Source: RGIG3009 sp964433065
GTDB taxonomy: Bacteria > Bacillota > Clostridia > Oscillospirales > Acutalibacteraceae
NCBI GenBank assembly: GCA_964433065.1
Contig: CAYSPZ010000002.1
Span: forward strand, 27,910 to 91,909
DNA: 64,000 nt
Reading direction: 5' to 3'
The notes below the pieces were generated by a model, which was given only the letters and a program-made list of their open reading frames with translations, did not search any database and had not been told where the DNA came from. Positions 54,988 to 63,319 of this stretch are shown piece after piece (position 1 is the first letter of the stretch; every line of letters begins with the position of its first letter). The position numbers and the translations under genes were made by a program.

Positions 54988-56351
54988 TGAAACGATCCTA
55001 TTCGGAAATTACGCCGTATATTCAAGAACTTGCCGCCCTGTCCGACCGCAACAACGCGATCGTACCCGAAATGTACGCGCAATATCACGTCAACCGTGGA
55101 TTGCGTGATATGAACGGCAACGGTGTCGTGACCGGTTTGACCGAAGTGTCGCATATTCAAGCAAAGACCCGTAACGAAAGCGGCGATATCGTACCGTGTC
55201 AAGGACAACTGTACTATCGCGGTATCAACGTCCGCGATCTGGTCGACGGGTTTTGGAACGACGACCGTTTCGGGTTTGAGGAGACCGCATACCTGTTGTT
55301 GTTCTCCGAATTGCCGAATGCGGGTGAACTCGCGGCTTTTCGCCGCGAACTTGCGGAAAGCCGCACCTTACCGCCGTCGTTTGTACGGGATATGATCCTC
55401 AAAGCACCCGGTAAGGATATGATGAATATCCTGTCCCGTTGCGTGTTGGCATTGTATGCCTACGACGAAAATCCCGACGACATCTCCACCGCTAACGTGC
55501 TGCGCCAATGTTTGCAACTCATCTCGGTGTTCCCGATGCTCGCCGTATACAGTTATCATTCCTATCAACACTATCATCAGGGAAAAAGCCTGTTCATCCA
55601 TCAACCGAACCCCGAACTGTCCACCGCTGAAAACTTACTGGCGCTTCTACGCGAAGACGGACAGTTCACCCATCTCGAAGCGCGTCTGCTCGATCTGGCA
55701 CTGGTTCTCCATGCCGAACACGGTGGCGGTAACAACTCCACCTTTACCACCCACGTGGTGACTTCTTCGGGTACCGACACCTATTCGGCGGTCGCCGCTG
55801 CGCTCGGTTCGCTCAAAGGTCCTCGCCACGGCGGTGCGAATATCAAGGTGGTCAAGATGTTCGACGATATGAAAGCGTCGATCAATACCGATAACGAGAG
55901 CGAGATCCGCGATTACCTTGTTCGTTTGTTGGATAAACAAGCATTCGACAACGCAGGATTGATCTACGGAATGGGTCACGCGGTATATTCCTTGTCCGAT
56001 CCCCGTTCGGATATCCTGATGCGGTTTGCCCGTGATCTTTCGATCGAAAAGGGCAAGGAAGAGGATTACGCTCTGTACGAAACGGTCGCCCGTCTGGCAC
56101 CCGCCATTATCGCGGAAAAGCGTAAGATGTATAAAGGTGTCAGCGCGAACGTGGATTTCTATTCGGGTCTTATCTACCGTATGTTGGATCTGCCGTATGA
56201 ACTGTTTACTCCGATCTTTGCGATCGCCCGTATTGTGGGGTGGAGTGCTCACCGCATCGAAGAGATCCAGAACAGCGGCAAGATCATTCGTCCCGCGTAC
56301 ATCAACGTCAAACCCGAATGTCCCTATACTGCGTTATCCGATCGCAGTTGA
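54987..56351 (+). CDS. gltA: Citrate synthase
   Basis: Condenses acetyl-CoA and oxaloacetate to citrate. The 454-residue protein carries the family motifs: YRGINVRDLV in the small N-terminal region, LHAEHGGGNNSTF with the first active-site His, SLKGPRHGGAN with the second, GMGHAVYSLSDPR, and VDFYSGLIYRML before the C-terminus. It is longer than the short two-domain type and resembles citrate synthases of clostridia. The first base is shared with the Clp stop (TAATG). In a fermenting anaerobe it would mainly supply glutamate precursors; this is inference. Confidence 0.93.
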   Translation: MKRSYSEITPYIQELAALSDRNNAIVPEMYAQYHVNRGLRDMNGNGVVTGLTEVSHIQAKTRNESGDIVPCQGQLYYRGINVRDLVDGFWNDDRFGFEETAYLLLFSELPNAGELAAFRRELAESRTLPPSFVRDMILKAPGKDMMNILSRCVLALYAYDENPDDISTANVLRQCLQLISVFPMLAVYSYHSYQHYHQGKSLFIHQPNPELSTAENLLALLREDGQFTHLEARLLDLALVLHAEHGGGNNSTFTTHVVTSSGTDTYSAVAAALGSLKGPRHGGANIKVVKMFDDMKASINTDNESEIRDYLVRLLDKQAFDNAGLIYGMGHAVYSLSDPRSDILMRFARDLSIEKGKEEDYALYETVARLAPAIIAEKRKMYKGVSANVDFYSGLIYRMLDLPYELFTPIFAIARIVGWSAHRIEEIQNSGKIIRPAYINVKPECPYTALSDRS

Positions 56352-56358
56352 GTGTTTC

Positions 56359-56387
56359 TTGACAACGCGGGGGAAATATAGTATTCT
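56359..56387 (+). promoter_or_regulatory. Strong promoter after citrate synthase
   Basis: Perfect TTGACA at 56359-56364, 17-bp spacer, TATTCT at 56382-56387. Confidence 0.8.
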
Positions 56388-56393
56388 GTTAGT

Positions 56394-56488
56394 ACAGTAA
56401 CAGAGGGGTGATCGTCTTTAAAAGAGCAACGTTCACAACACAAAAACTTTCGCTCACGTGATCCAAGGGGGTTACGTGCGCTTTTTTT
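56394..56488 (+). ncRNA. Possible short RNA or attenuated leader
   Basis: A transcript from the TTGACA promoter would meet a strong terminator after about 95 nt. It contains a weak possible 17-codon frame from GTG 56408 that ends inside the terminator stem. It matches no family I recognise. It could be a small RNA or a leader controlling 56529-57808. Confidence 0.4.
56452..56488 (+). terminator. Intrinsic terminator or attenuator before the orphan genes
   Basis: A 13-bp stem with one mismatch and an AAGG loop (56452-56481) is followed by seven T. It lies upstream of, not after, a coding gene. Confidence 0.75.
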
Positions 56489-56528
56489 GAAAAGCAACAG
56501 TATTCTTTGCCAAGCAGGCGGTGAAAAA

Positions 56529-57218
56529 ATGAGAATAGAAGAAACGGATTTTGGCTTTACAGAAATAATTGAAAATGCGTTTGTTGAAAAGATAGTATGT
56601 GGATATGATGGGGTTTGCACGGTTCATTTCTATGACAAACCCGCTGAAAAATTGAAGGTGGAATGCTCCGTTTACAATCATCAATACGGAATGCCGGTTT
56701 CGGAAGACGGGACGATGTTGTTTGTTGGCAGTTGGGAAAAAGGATTGTGTGCGTATGATATCGTTTCCGGTAAACCGAGGTGGAAATTCAGACCGGCAAG
56801 AATAAGAAACATTTTTTTGTATCCAAAATTTTTGATTGTTGCAAGAGCAAATACCTCCGTAGTTAAAATTGATATTGCGACCGGTGAACTACTGGCGATT
56901 ATCAAAAGCGGAACGCTTGAGCATATTTTTGATTTGGGATTTCCTTATATTTTTGCAGCCACAATATCCGGAAAGTACTGTGTTATCGACATTGAAAAAA
57001 TGACTGTTGCTAAAACATATACTTCTAAGATCATCAATCCTTGTGAATGCTTGTCGCTAAGGGTTACAAATGCTGTTTTACAACAGAACGCCGTAACGAT
57101 TTCGGGCATAGAACAATATCCCCAAAAGCTATTTGACAAGAACGTTCGATCAGGCACATCTTTTTCAAGGGTAATTGACACAAACTTTGTGAAGGCAGGG
57201 GACGGTCACCTGCTCTAA
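56529..57218 (+). CDS. Hypothetical protein with beta-propeller-like repeats
   Basis: I do not recognise a named family. The 229-residue product (start ATG 56529 after a weak GGCGG site) has short strand repeats such as GTMLFVGSWEKGLCAYDIVSGKPRW and VVKIDIATGELLAII (shown only in part elsewhere), which resemble PQQ or WD-type propeller blades. There is no signal peptide or membrane segment. The base composition is clearly more A/T-rich than the flanking housekeeping genes, suggesting recent acquisition. The next gene follows 11 bases after its stop and shares the composition, so the two probably belong together. Confidence 0.6.
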   Translation: MRIEETDFGFTEIIENAFVEKIVCGYDGVCTVHFYDKPAEKLKVECSVYNHQYGMPVSEDGTMLFVGSWEKGLCAYDIVSGKPRWKFRPARIRNIFLYPKFLIVARANTSVVKIDIATGELLAIIKSGTLEHIFDLGFPYIFAATISGKYCVIDIEKMTVAKTYTSKIINPCECLSLRVTNAVLQQNAVTISGIEQYPQKLFDKNVRSGTSFSRVIDTNFVKAGDGHLL

Positions 57219-57229
57219 GGAGGGTTTTT

Positions 57230-57808
57230 ATGCGACCAAGCGATAGAACTTTTAACGGCAACTGGTTTGTTGAGATCGACGGGATAACCTACTACCGCTT
57301 TTGGAAATTTGAACGTAAGGGTCGGTTTCGCTTGACGATTCAAATTGTTTCGACCGACTCCCCATATCGACAAGGAATTGCGTTTTCATTTTCAGAAGAT
57401 CCCGACTCTCCGTTTCAAGGTAGTTTGTCCATCAATGAAAAGCCGTTTGATCCCAAAGAATATAAACACAATTTGCATGTGTTCCCGTTTATAGAAGAAA
57501 TGGATCGGATCGTATTGGATCTGGATATATTAAATGGTGCGTTTAGTCTTTCAACGGCATCCGATCTGTTGGGTGATTGCCCGCCTGAGGTGATCAAGCG
57601 AATCGAACAACAAACCGGTAGAACGAGGGAACAGTTCCGTGGAAATGCTTTTTGTTCGGGTTTTACGGCTTCGGCACAAATAAAAGGAAATGCATTTTGG
57701 ATCGAGGAACTGGGTGAGGATTTTTATCGCTTTCATTGCAACGACCACGCGATGGATGAGGATTTTGACGATCTGATCTTTGATCTGAAAATAGAAAAGT
57801 TGATCTAA
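57230..57808 (+). CDS. Hypothetical protein
   Basis: The 192-residue protein is not recognised. It starts at ATG 57230 after AAGGAGGG, the clearest translation signal of the pair. It is acidic toward the C-terminus (DEDFDDLIFDLKIEKL), rich in aromatic residues, and lacks a signal peptide or membrane helix. It sits directly after the propeller-like gene and, like it, is more A/T-rich than its neighbours. A toxin-immunity or contact-related pair is possible but nothing specific supports it. Confidence 0.6.
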   Translation: MRPSDRTFNGNWFVEIDGITYYRFWKFERKGRFRLTIQIVSTDSPYRQGIAFSFSEDPDSPFQGSLSINEKPFDPKEYKHNLHVFPFIEEMDRIVLDLDILNGAFSLSTASDLLGDCPPEVIKRIEQQTGRTREQFRGNAFCSGFTASAQIKGNAFWIEELGEDFYRFHCNDHAMDEDFDDLIFDLKIEKLI

Positions 57809-57888
57809 CAGGATCACAGGGAACGGTTCTGCGTATTGGCAAACCGTAAGGACACTTCGCATTAAGCGGTCGCCGTTCTCAAAATAAG

Positions 57889-57922
57889 AACCCCCGTGCC
57901 TCTCGCGAGAGGCACGGGGGTT
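57889..57922. terminator. Bidirectional terminator, 17-bp perfect palindrome
   Basis: The two 17-base arms pair perfectly (57889-57905 with 57906-57922). It lies between the convergent hypothetical gene and GH94 gene. T-runs are short on both sides. Confidence 0.8.
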
Positions 57923-57934
57923 GTTGCGCTATGA

Positions 57935-60202
57935 TCAGATCGCTTTTGCTACGACGGTGTGTTCGCCGCCGTTTGCGAGCGGGAGGACGTTGCCGTCGAC
58001 CGCTTTGCCGTCCATCGTCAACACGTAGTTGCCGGTGCCGGCGGTGTTATCGATGGTGATATGGTAGGTCGCGCCGCGGAAGATACGGGTGACCTTGACG
58101 GTATCCCATTTTTTCGGGAGGACGGGATCGACCATGAGCCCGTTGAAGTCCGCGCGGACACCGAGAATGTTTTCCACCACACCGCGGAACACCCAACCGT
58201 TGGTACCGGTCGTCCAGTTGAGCGGTGCTTCGCCGCGACGGCATTCGCATTCGGGGCCGAGGTACATATTGCACATCGCGTACGGTTCCACGCCCGATTT
58301 TTCGTAGTTGTTGTTGGGGTTGCAGGGGAGGATACGATACAACGTGTCGAGTGCGCGGTCACCGTCACGCAACACGCAGTCCGCTACCACTTTAAACGCA
58401 ACACCGTGGTTGTAGACCGAACCGTTTTCGTACAGACCGGGGATAAAGTAACTCGAACGACCGATGCGGTCGGAACCCTTAGAATAACTGGGCGCTTGTT
58501 GGACGTAACCGAACTCGCAACCGAGTTTTTCTTCGGCGGTATCCATCAGTTTCACAGCATCTTCGCCTTTGACGATACCCGACAGAATTGCCCAGACTTG
58601 GGCATTCAAGAAGATCTGACCTTCGGGGGTATCGTACGAACCGATCTTCTCGTTGTAGTCGTTGATACCGTAGATGAAGTGGTCTTTATCCCAGCCGTAT
58701 TTGAACATATCGGCGGTCATCTTATCGGCTTTGGCGCGAATTTCGGGAATCGCATCGGTATGACCGCTGACCGTTAAGATCTCTTCGAAATCGTTGACCG
58801 CTTTGACGGTGGCTTCGGACAACCACAGGCTTTCGCCCTTACCGAGAATACCGCAACCGTTGAGCGAGTCGTTCCAGTCACCGACACCCCACAAACACAT
58901 ACCGTGTTCGCCGAGTTCGTTTTGCAGGAAGTTCATACCTCTGAAGCAGTGATCCAACACGGTTTCCATTTCGTCGGAATCGAAATAGGGGATCTTTTCA
59001 TCCAGAATGGACAGGTCGCCCGTTTCTTTCAGGTAGGCATTCAGGGTGTAGAACATCCATGCCGCACCGTCGGTATACACTTCTTCCATATACGGATCCC
59101 ATTGACGGACGGGGTTTCCGTTGATGCGTTGATGCGAGAAGGTGTACAGGATACGGTCACGGGCATTTTCGGGAGCGAGGGAGAGGAAACCGGCGATATC
59201 CTGCATAATGTCACGGAAACCTTTTCCGTACAGACGACCCCATTGTTTGCCGAGTTCTACCTGACGTTTGAGCCAGATGTTGACGCGGCTGTTGATCTCG
59301 GGATCGGGGGTTTCGACCATGACGTTGGTCTGGAAATCGTTGATCTTGTCTTGTACCGCGGCGAAATCCGCTTCGAATACACCGTTTTTCAATGCCGCGT
59401 TGCAGATCTTGGCGGCTTCGTCTTCAGTGGTGGTGGCACCGAGCACGAATTTGAAGCATTCTTTCTGACCCGCTTTGAGGTTCAGGCGGAATTGCATGGT
59501 GGGTGCGGCTTCGTTTTCGAAACAGTTGACTTGACTGGACAAGGTTTCGTCGTCCAAAGCCAACGGGTGGGAAATGTGATTGTAAATGCCTTTGAAACGG
59601 CGGTCGGTGGTTTCGAACGCGTCAACTTTGCGGTCGGTCGCGAAGAACAATCCTTGAATTTCCGACGGAGCCAGATACGCTTTGTGGGAGCAGAACAGAC
59701 CGTTGAACAGTTTGCTGAAATACGCTTCGGAATACGACCAGTGAATGGTCAGACCCATATCCAGACATGCATAAGCGTACAGACTGATCTGTTTATCCTC
59801 GTTCGACGTATTCTCGATTGACACTTCCCAGCATTCCATAAGGCCTTTGTTCGGAACGAACATTTTCAGTTCGGTAGCGATGCCGTTGTACTCGGAGAGG
59901 ATGTGGGAGTAACCCATACCCACGTGGGTTTCGAACTTGTCAAACGGTTTGTTATCGAAGTTGCGGTTGGCGGCATAGTATTCGCCGGTCGTTTCGTCTT
60001 TGATAAACAACAGACGGTTGGGGGTCTCCGCTTTCAGAATGTTGTGGAAGAACCCGCTCTTATCGCTGTAACGCGACATACCGAACCCGAACTGGTCAAA
60101 CGACGATACGTACGCGTCGTTCCACGCGTAGTTCATCCACGGACGTTTCGGGAACATATCGGTAATATGGTACTCTTTTTTGCTGTCCACAAAATGGCTC
60201 AT
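57935..60202 (-). CDS. GH94 family glycoside phosphorylase (cellobiose phosphorylase-like)
   Basis: Cytoplasmic enzyme that cleaves a beta-linked glucoside with phosphate, giving a sugar-1-phosphate. ATG at 60202 (minus strand) follows AAAGGAG; ten more open codons upstream run into the promoter. The 755 residues carry GH94 landmarks: GFRDIMQDIAGF, the catalytic-acid segment GVGDWNDSLN (D442 to D445), GLYENGSVYNHG and EAPLNWTTGTNGW, and a C-terminal beta-sandwich. It is more distant from classical cellobiose phosphorylase and somewhat shorter than about 800 residues, so the substrate (cellobiose, cellobionate, beta-1,2-glucan or other) is open. It would use oligosaccharides such as those released by extracellular glycosidases. 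It has its own promoter. Confidence 0.88.
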   Translation of the reverse strand: MSHFVDSKKEYHITDMFPKRPWMNYAWNDAYVSSFDQFGFGMSRYSDKSGFFHNILKAETPNRLLFIKDETTGEYYAANRNFDNKPFDKFETHVGMGYSHILSEYNGIATELKMFVPNKGLMECWEVSIENTSNEDKQISLYAYACLDMGLTIHWSYSEAYFSKLFNGLFCSHKAYLAPSEIQGLFFATDRKVDAFETTDRRFKGIYNHISHPLALDDETLSSQVNCFENEAAPTMQFRLNLKAGQKECFKFVLGATTTEDEAAKICNAALKNGVFEADFAAVQDKINDFQTNVMVETPDPEINSRVNIWLKRQVELGKQWGRLYGKGFRDIMQDIAGFLSLAPENARDRILYTFSHQRINGNPVRQWDPYMEEVYTDGAAWMFYTLNAYLKETGDLSILDEKIPYFDSDEMETVLDHCFRGMNFLQNELGEHGMCLWGVGDWNDSLNGCGILGKGESLWLSEATVKAVNDFEEILTVSGHTDAIPEIRAKADKMTADMFKYGWDKDHFIYGINDYNEKIGSYDTPEGQIFLNAQVWAILSGIVKGEDAVKLMDTAEEKLGCEFGYVQQAPSYSKGSDRIGRSSYFIPGLYENGSVYNHGVAFKVVADCVLRDGDRALDTLYRILPCNPNNNYEKSGVEPYAMCNMYLGPECECRRGEAPLNWTTGTNGWVFRGVVENILGVRADFNGLMVDPVLPKKWDTVKVTRIFRGATYHITIDNTAGTGNYVLTMDGKAVDGNVLPLANGGEHTVVAKAI

Positions 60203-60236
60203 AATACAGACTCCTTTACTAAAATATTCCACCGTA

Positions 60237-60266
60237 ATTATAAACGAACGAGTTGTGAGTTGTCAA
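60237..60266 (-). promoter_or_regulatory. Promoter for the GH94 phosphorylase gene
   Basis: On the minus strand: TTGACA (60266-60261), 18-bp spacer, TATAAT (60242-60237). Both hexamers are perfect. Confidence 0.85.
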
Positions 60267-60341
60267 CCTCGCAAACGAAAAAGGGGTGGACAAAAAGTGA
60301 GGATGTTGACCGTTTTGGAAAGAGTGACAGCGCACCGTAAA

Positions 60342-60411
60342 TCACACCTACGGTGTGGTGATATACACCGCATTTGTGCGGCGATGATATACCAAGCCTA
60401 TCGGCTTGGAT
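60342..60411. repeat. Three small hairpins separated by TGATATAC spacers
   Basis: Stems CACACC/GGTGTG (60343-60357), CCGCA/TGCGG (60368-60381) and CCAAGCC/GGCTTGG (60392-60409) are joined by GTGATATAC and ATGATATAC. The spacer is conserved while each stem differs in sequence. It looks like a dispersed palindromic repeat. Confidence 0.7.
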
Positions 60412-60412
60412 A

Positions 60413-60440
60413 AAAAAACCTCGTTCCGAAGAACGAGGTT
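60413..60440 (-). terminator. Intrinsic terminator of the tRNA-Leu gene
   Basis: A 10-bp perfect stem with a four-base loop (60417-60440) is followed on the minus strand by a T-run (A-run at 60412-60418). Confidence 0.88.
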
Positions 60441-60443
60441 TTT

Positions 60444-60530
60444 TGGTGCCGCTGACCGGACTTGAACCGGTACGATGTTGCCACCGAGGGATTTTAAGTC
60501 CCTTGTGTCTGCCTATTCCACCACAGCGGC
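60444..60530 (-). tRNA. tRNA-Leu (anticodon UAA)
   Basis: The acceptor stem GCCGCTG/CAGCGGC pairs perfectly (60530-60524 with 60454-60448), the TTCAAGTCC T-loop and a long variable arm typical of Leu are present, and the anticodon loop reads ACTTAAAAT with TAA as anticodon. CCA is encoded (60446-60444). Confidence 0.96.
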
Positions 60531-60540
60531 GCGTATTAGT

Positions 60541-60569
60541 ATAATACTGCGGTTTTGGTGCAAAGTCAA
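60541..60569 (-). promoter_or_regulatory. Promoter for tRNA-Leu
   Basis: On the minus strand: TTGACT (60569-60564), 17-bp spacer, TATTAT (60546-60541). Confidence 0.8.
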
Positions 60570-60620
60570 GTGTAAAAATGTATCCTGTGACCGATTTGTG
60601 AAATTTTTAAAGATAGTGTG

Positions 60621-60649
60621 TTGCTTTTTGTTTCGAAATATAGTATACT
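60621..60649 (+). promoter_or_regulatory. Promoter for the SRP RNA
   Basis: TTGCTT at 60621-60626, 17-bp spacer, TATACT at 60644-60649. Expected start near 60657, at the base of the RNA helix. Confidence 0.78.
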
Positions 60650-60658
60650 ATGATACAC

Positions 60659-60804
60659 GTCGTGTGCTTTGGGGCATACGAGCGGGCGGGTCCTGTGCGA
60701 CGGTGGGCTGTGAACCATGTCAGGCGGGGAACCGAGCAGCATTAAGCGGTTTCGTCCGTGCGCCGCAGTCAACCTGTCCGCCCGTATGCCCGAGAGGGCA
60801 CGAC
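60659..60804 (+). ncRNA. ffs: Signal recognition particle RNA
   Basis: The central part shows the conserved SRP core, AACCATGTCAGG and GAGCAGCATTAAGCGG, with a GGAA tetraloop and the CGCCGCAG return strand. The ends pair as a long helix: GTCGTG at 60659 with CACGAC ending at 60804, then GGGCATAC (60672) with GTATGCCC (60784). It is 146 nt as drawn. It lies directly before dnaX, the same order as scr-dnaX in Bacillus. Confidence 0.93.
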
Positions 60805-60829
60805 AGACTGTTTCAAAGGAGGTTTTCCT

Positions 60830-62410
60830 ATGTATCAAGTGCTCTACCGCAAATGGCGTCCACAGACTTTCTCGGACGTTTACGGGCAACCCGTCGTTAC
60901 GACGGCACTTAAAAACGAGTTGCGTACCGGTCGTTTGGCACACGCGTATTTATTTACCGGTTCCAGAGGAACGGGGAAGACCTCCTGCGCCAAAATTTTG
61001 GCAAAAGCCGTCAACTGCCTTAACCTGCAAGACGGTGACCCGTGCAACGAATGTGACAACTGCCGCGGGATCGACGCGGGTACCTTGCTCGACGTTGTGG
61101 AGATCGACGCCGCGTCCAACAACGGTGTCGATAACATCCGCGATCTGCGCGACGAGGTCAATTTCTCACCCGCCGTCGGTAAATACCGCGTGTACATCAT
61201 CGACGAAGTGCATATGTTATCGGCGGGCGCGTTTAACGCACTGCTCAAAACGTTGGAAGAACCGCCCGAACACGTGGTATTCGTCCTCGCGACCACCGAG
61301 GTACACAAACTCCCCGCGACCATTCTTTCGCGTTGTCAACGATTTGATTTCGGTCGTATTCCGCCCGCGGATATCGCGGCGCGCTTGCAATACGTCGCAA
61401 AGCAGGAACAATTTACCCTGACCGACGACGCGGCGCTTCTCATCGCACGGTTGGCGGACGGCGGTATGCGTGACGCATTGTCGCTGCTCGACCAATGCTT
61501 GTCCCGTTCCCGCGACATCACCGACGACGTGGTGGTGGAAGCGTCGGGTATGGCAGGGCGCACCCATCTGTTTACCTTATCCGCGGCGATCCGCGCCCAC
61601 GATACGGGCAAAGCGTTGACCGTGTTGGGTGAACTGTACGACTCTTCCAAAGATATGGAGCGTCTGTGCGCCGAACTGATCGATTTTTACCGCAACATTA
61701 TGATCTTGAAAAGCGTCAACAAGGTGGACGATCTGATCACCTTATCCGCCGGCGAGATCGCGGAACTGCGTACCGAAGCGGATACGTTGTCACTCGAAAC
61801 CGTGTTGCACGTGATGGACGTACTGCAAGCGTCACTTGACCGCATCAAAGGCGGTGTGTCCCGTCGTGTGGAAATGGAAACCGCCCTGTTGCGGTTGTGC
61901 AATCCCAAACTGGACACCACCCCGCAAAGTTTACTGCGCCGTATCGAGGCGCTTGAAGAACGTCCCGTGTCGGCGGTTCCTGCCGCGGTACCCACACCGC
62001 CCGTTGCCGCTCCCGCGACCGTTCCCGAACCGCAACCCACCCCGACTGCGCCGCCCGTAACGGAAACCGAGACCACTCCGGTTGCGTGTGATCGTTGGCC
62101 GGAGGTGCTCTCCAAGATCTCGCAAAAAAGTCCGCCGCTCTACGGTGTGTTATCCGATTCGACCGCAATGATCGACGGGGAACAACTGATCATCGTGACC
62201 GATAACGAAATGTTCGGTGCGCTCGTCAAGACCGATGGCAACAAACAAGTTCTTCTCAGCGCGGTGCAAGCCGTATTCGGCAGACCGATGCGTATCAAAC
62301 GCGGTCGTCCTCAGAAGACGGAAGAAACCCCTACTGACGATACCGATCCGCTCTCCGCATTTTTAAAACGAAGTGCACAGGCGGGCGTTACCATTGAAAT
62401 GAAAGGTTGA
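60830..62410 (+). CDS. dnaX: DNA polymerase III subunits gamma/tau
   Basis: AAA+ subunit of the clamp loader. ATG 60830 follows AAAGGAGG; open codons further upstream lie in the SRP RNA. The 526 residues start MYQVLYRKWRPQTF, with Walker A GSRGTGKTS (44-52), the four-cysteine zinc site (C63, C72, C75, C78), Walker B VYIIDEVHML and the sensor-1 region LATTEVHKLPATILSRCQRF. A Pro/Ala-rich linker (about 388-430) precedes a C-terminal domain. It is followed by ybaB after a few bases. Confidence 0.95.
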   Translation: MYQVLYRKWRPQTFSDVYGQPVVTTALKNELRTGRLAHAYLFTGSRGTGKTSCAKILAKAVNCLNLQDGDPCNECDNCRGIDAGTLLDVVEIDAASNNGVDNIRDLRDEVNFSPAVGKYRVYIIDEVHMLSAGAFNALLKTLEEPPEHVVFVLATTEVHKLPATILSRCQRFDFGRIPPADIAARLQYVAKQEQFTLTDDAALLIARLADGGMRDALSLLDQCLSRSRDITDDVVVEASGMAGRTHLFTLSAAIRAHDTGKALTVLGELYDSSKDMERLCAELIDFYRNIMILKSVNKVDDLITLSAGEIAELRTEADTLSLETVLHVMDVLQASLDRIKGGVSRRVEMETALLRLCNPKLDTTPQSLLRRIEALEERPVSAVPAAVPTPPVAAPATVPEPQPTPTAPPVTETETTPVACDRWPEVLSKISQKSPPLYGVLSDSTAMIDGEQLIIVTDNEMFGALVKTDGNKQVLLSAVQAVFGRPMRIKRGRPQKTEETPTDDTDPLSAFLKRSAQAGVTIEMKG

Positions 62411-62416
62411 GTATCC

Positions 62417-62758
62417 ATGAAAGCACGTTTACCGCAAGGCTACGGTTCCGGTTCCAACAATATGCAGGCGATGATGAAACAGGCGCAAAAAATGCAGGAA
62501 GATATGGCATCCGCGCAGGAAGAACTTGCCGCGCGTACCTATACCGCGTCTTCGGGCGGCGGTATGGTCAGCGCGACGGTCGATGGGACGCATCTGGTCA
62601 AATCCATTGACATCAAACCCGAAGCGTGTGATCCCGACGACACCGAAATGCTTGCCGATATGGTGATGGCGGCGGTCAACGAAGCCGTCCGTGCCGCGAT
62701 CGCCGATTCGGAACAGGAAATGAGCCGCATTACCGGCGGCATGAAACTGCCGTTTTAA
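62417..62758 (+). CDS. YbaB/EbfC family nucleoid-associated protein
   Basis: A small DNA-binding protein (113 residues) with the family pattern MQAMMKQAQKMQEDMA, a central strand region SATVDGTHLVKSIDIKPEA and a C-terminal helix ending in MSRITGGMKLPF. It is the usual partner directly after dnaX. Start ATG 62417 has no strong site but the family alignment supports it. The expected recR does not follow; a VanZ-like gene starts two bases after the stop. Confidence 0.92.
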   Translation: MKARLPQGYGSGSNNMQAMMKQAQKMQEDMASAQEELAARTYTASSGGGMVSATVDGTHLVKSIDIKPEACDPDDTEMLADMVMAAVNEAVRAAIADSEQEMSRITGGMKLPF

Positions 62759-62763
62759 CTGTG

Positions 62764-63243
62764 ATGACCGCTTTACAGATCCGCCGTCTTGTGTTATGGA
62801 TCCTGACGCTGGGTATAGCGGCGACCATCTTACTGCTGTCCCTACAATCGGCGCCGGATTCGTCGGCGCTCAGTACCGGTATTACCGAGACCGTACTCAA
62901 CTGCATTCCCGCCTACCGCGAGTTACCCGAACCGGAACAACAGATCGTGCTGATTGATGCGCAGAGTCTTATTCGCGAACTCGCGCACATTGCCGAATAC
63001 TGTCTGCTGGCGGTATTCGCGTGCCTGCTCCAAAACCAATACCTTTACCGACCGTTTGCGTGGATGACCTTGCGCCCACTCCTTACTTTCGCGTGTCTGG
63101 ACGAATGTTTACAACAATGGTGTGCCGCAGGCAGAACCTTCCAACTGATCGATCTGCTCAAAGACGCTCTTGGTTGTGTGCTCGGTTGCGTGTTGGTCGG
63201 CTGTCTCTATCATTTCATACATAAAAAACGCTCGAGCGTGTGA
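62764..63243 (+). CDS. VanZ-like membrane protein
   Basis: The 159-residue protein has an N-terminal membrane segment (LVLWILTLGIAATILLLSLQS), the family motif REL-AHIAEYCLLAVFA, and a C-terminal pattern DECLQQWCAAGRTFQLIDLLKD followed by a glycine-rich helix, all typical of VanZ-like proteins. VanZ adds low-level teicoplanin resistance in enterococci, but most genomic relatives have no known role. ATG 62764 or GTG 62761 may start it; both lack a good site, so coupling to ybaB translation is likely. It ends in an intrinsic terminator. Confidence 0.8.
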   Translation: MTALQIRRLVLWILTLGIAATILLLSLQSAPDSSALSTGITETVLNCIPAYRELPEPEQQIVLIDAQSLIRELAHIAEYCLLAVFACLLQNQYLYRPFAWMTLRPLLTFACLDECLQQWCAAGRTFQLIDLLKDALGCVLGCVLVGCLYHFIHKKRSSV

Positions 63244-63259
63244 CGCTCGGGTGTTTTTT
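63223..63259 (+). terminator. Intrinsic terminator after the VanZ-like gene
   Basis: A 17-bp stem with two G-U type pairs (63223-63239 with 63243-63259) ends in a T-run. It overlaps the stop codon. Confidence 0.85.
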
Positions 63260-63319
63260 ATTGGACAGGCAAAATTCTCCCTTTTTTGCATAGAGATAAA
63301 ACGAAAGGGGGAGAAGAAT

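Noticed and set aside
60830..62410. Programmed frameshift in dnaX giving a short gamma subunit
   Set aside because: No convincing slippery A-run with a downstream stem was found at the expected place, and most Bacillota do not need one.
63251..63319. Sigma-E type promoter before sigK
   Set aside because: Only a weak -10-like CATAGA is present, and the -35 match is poor.
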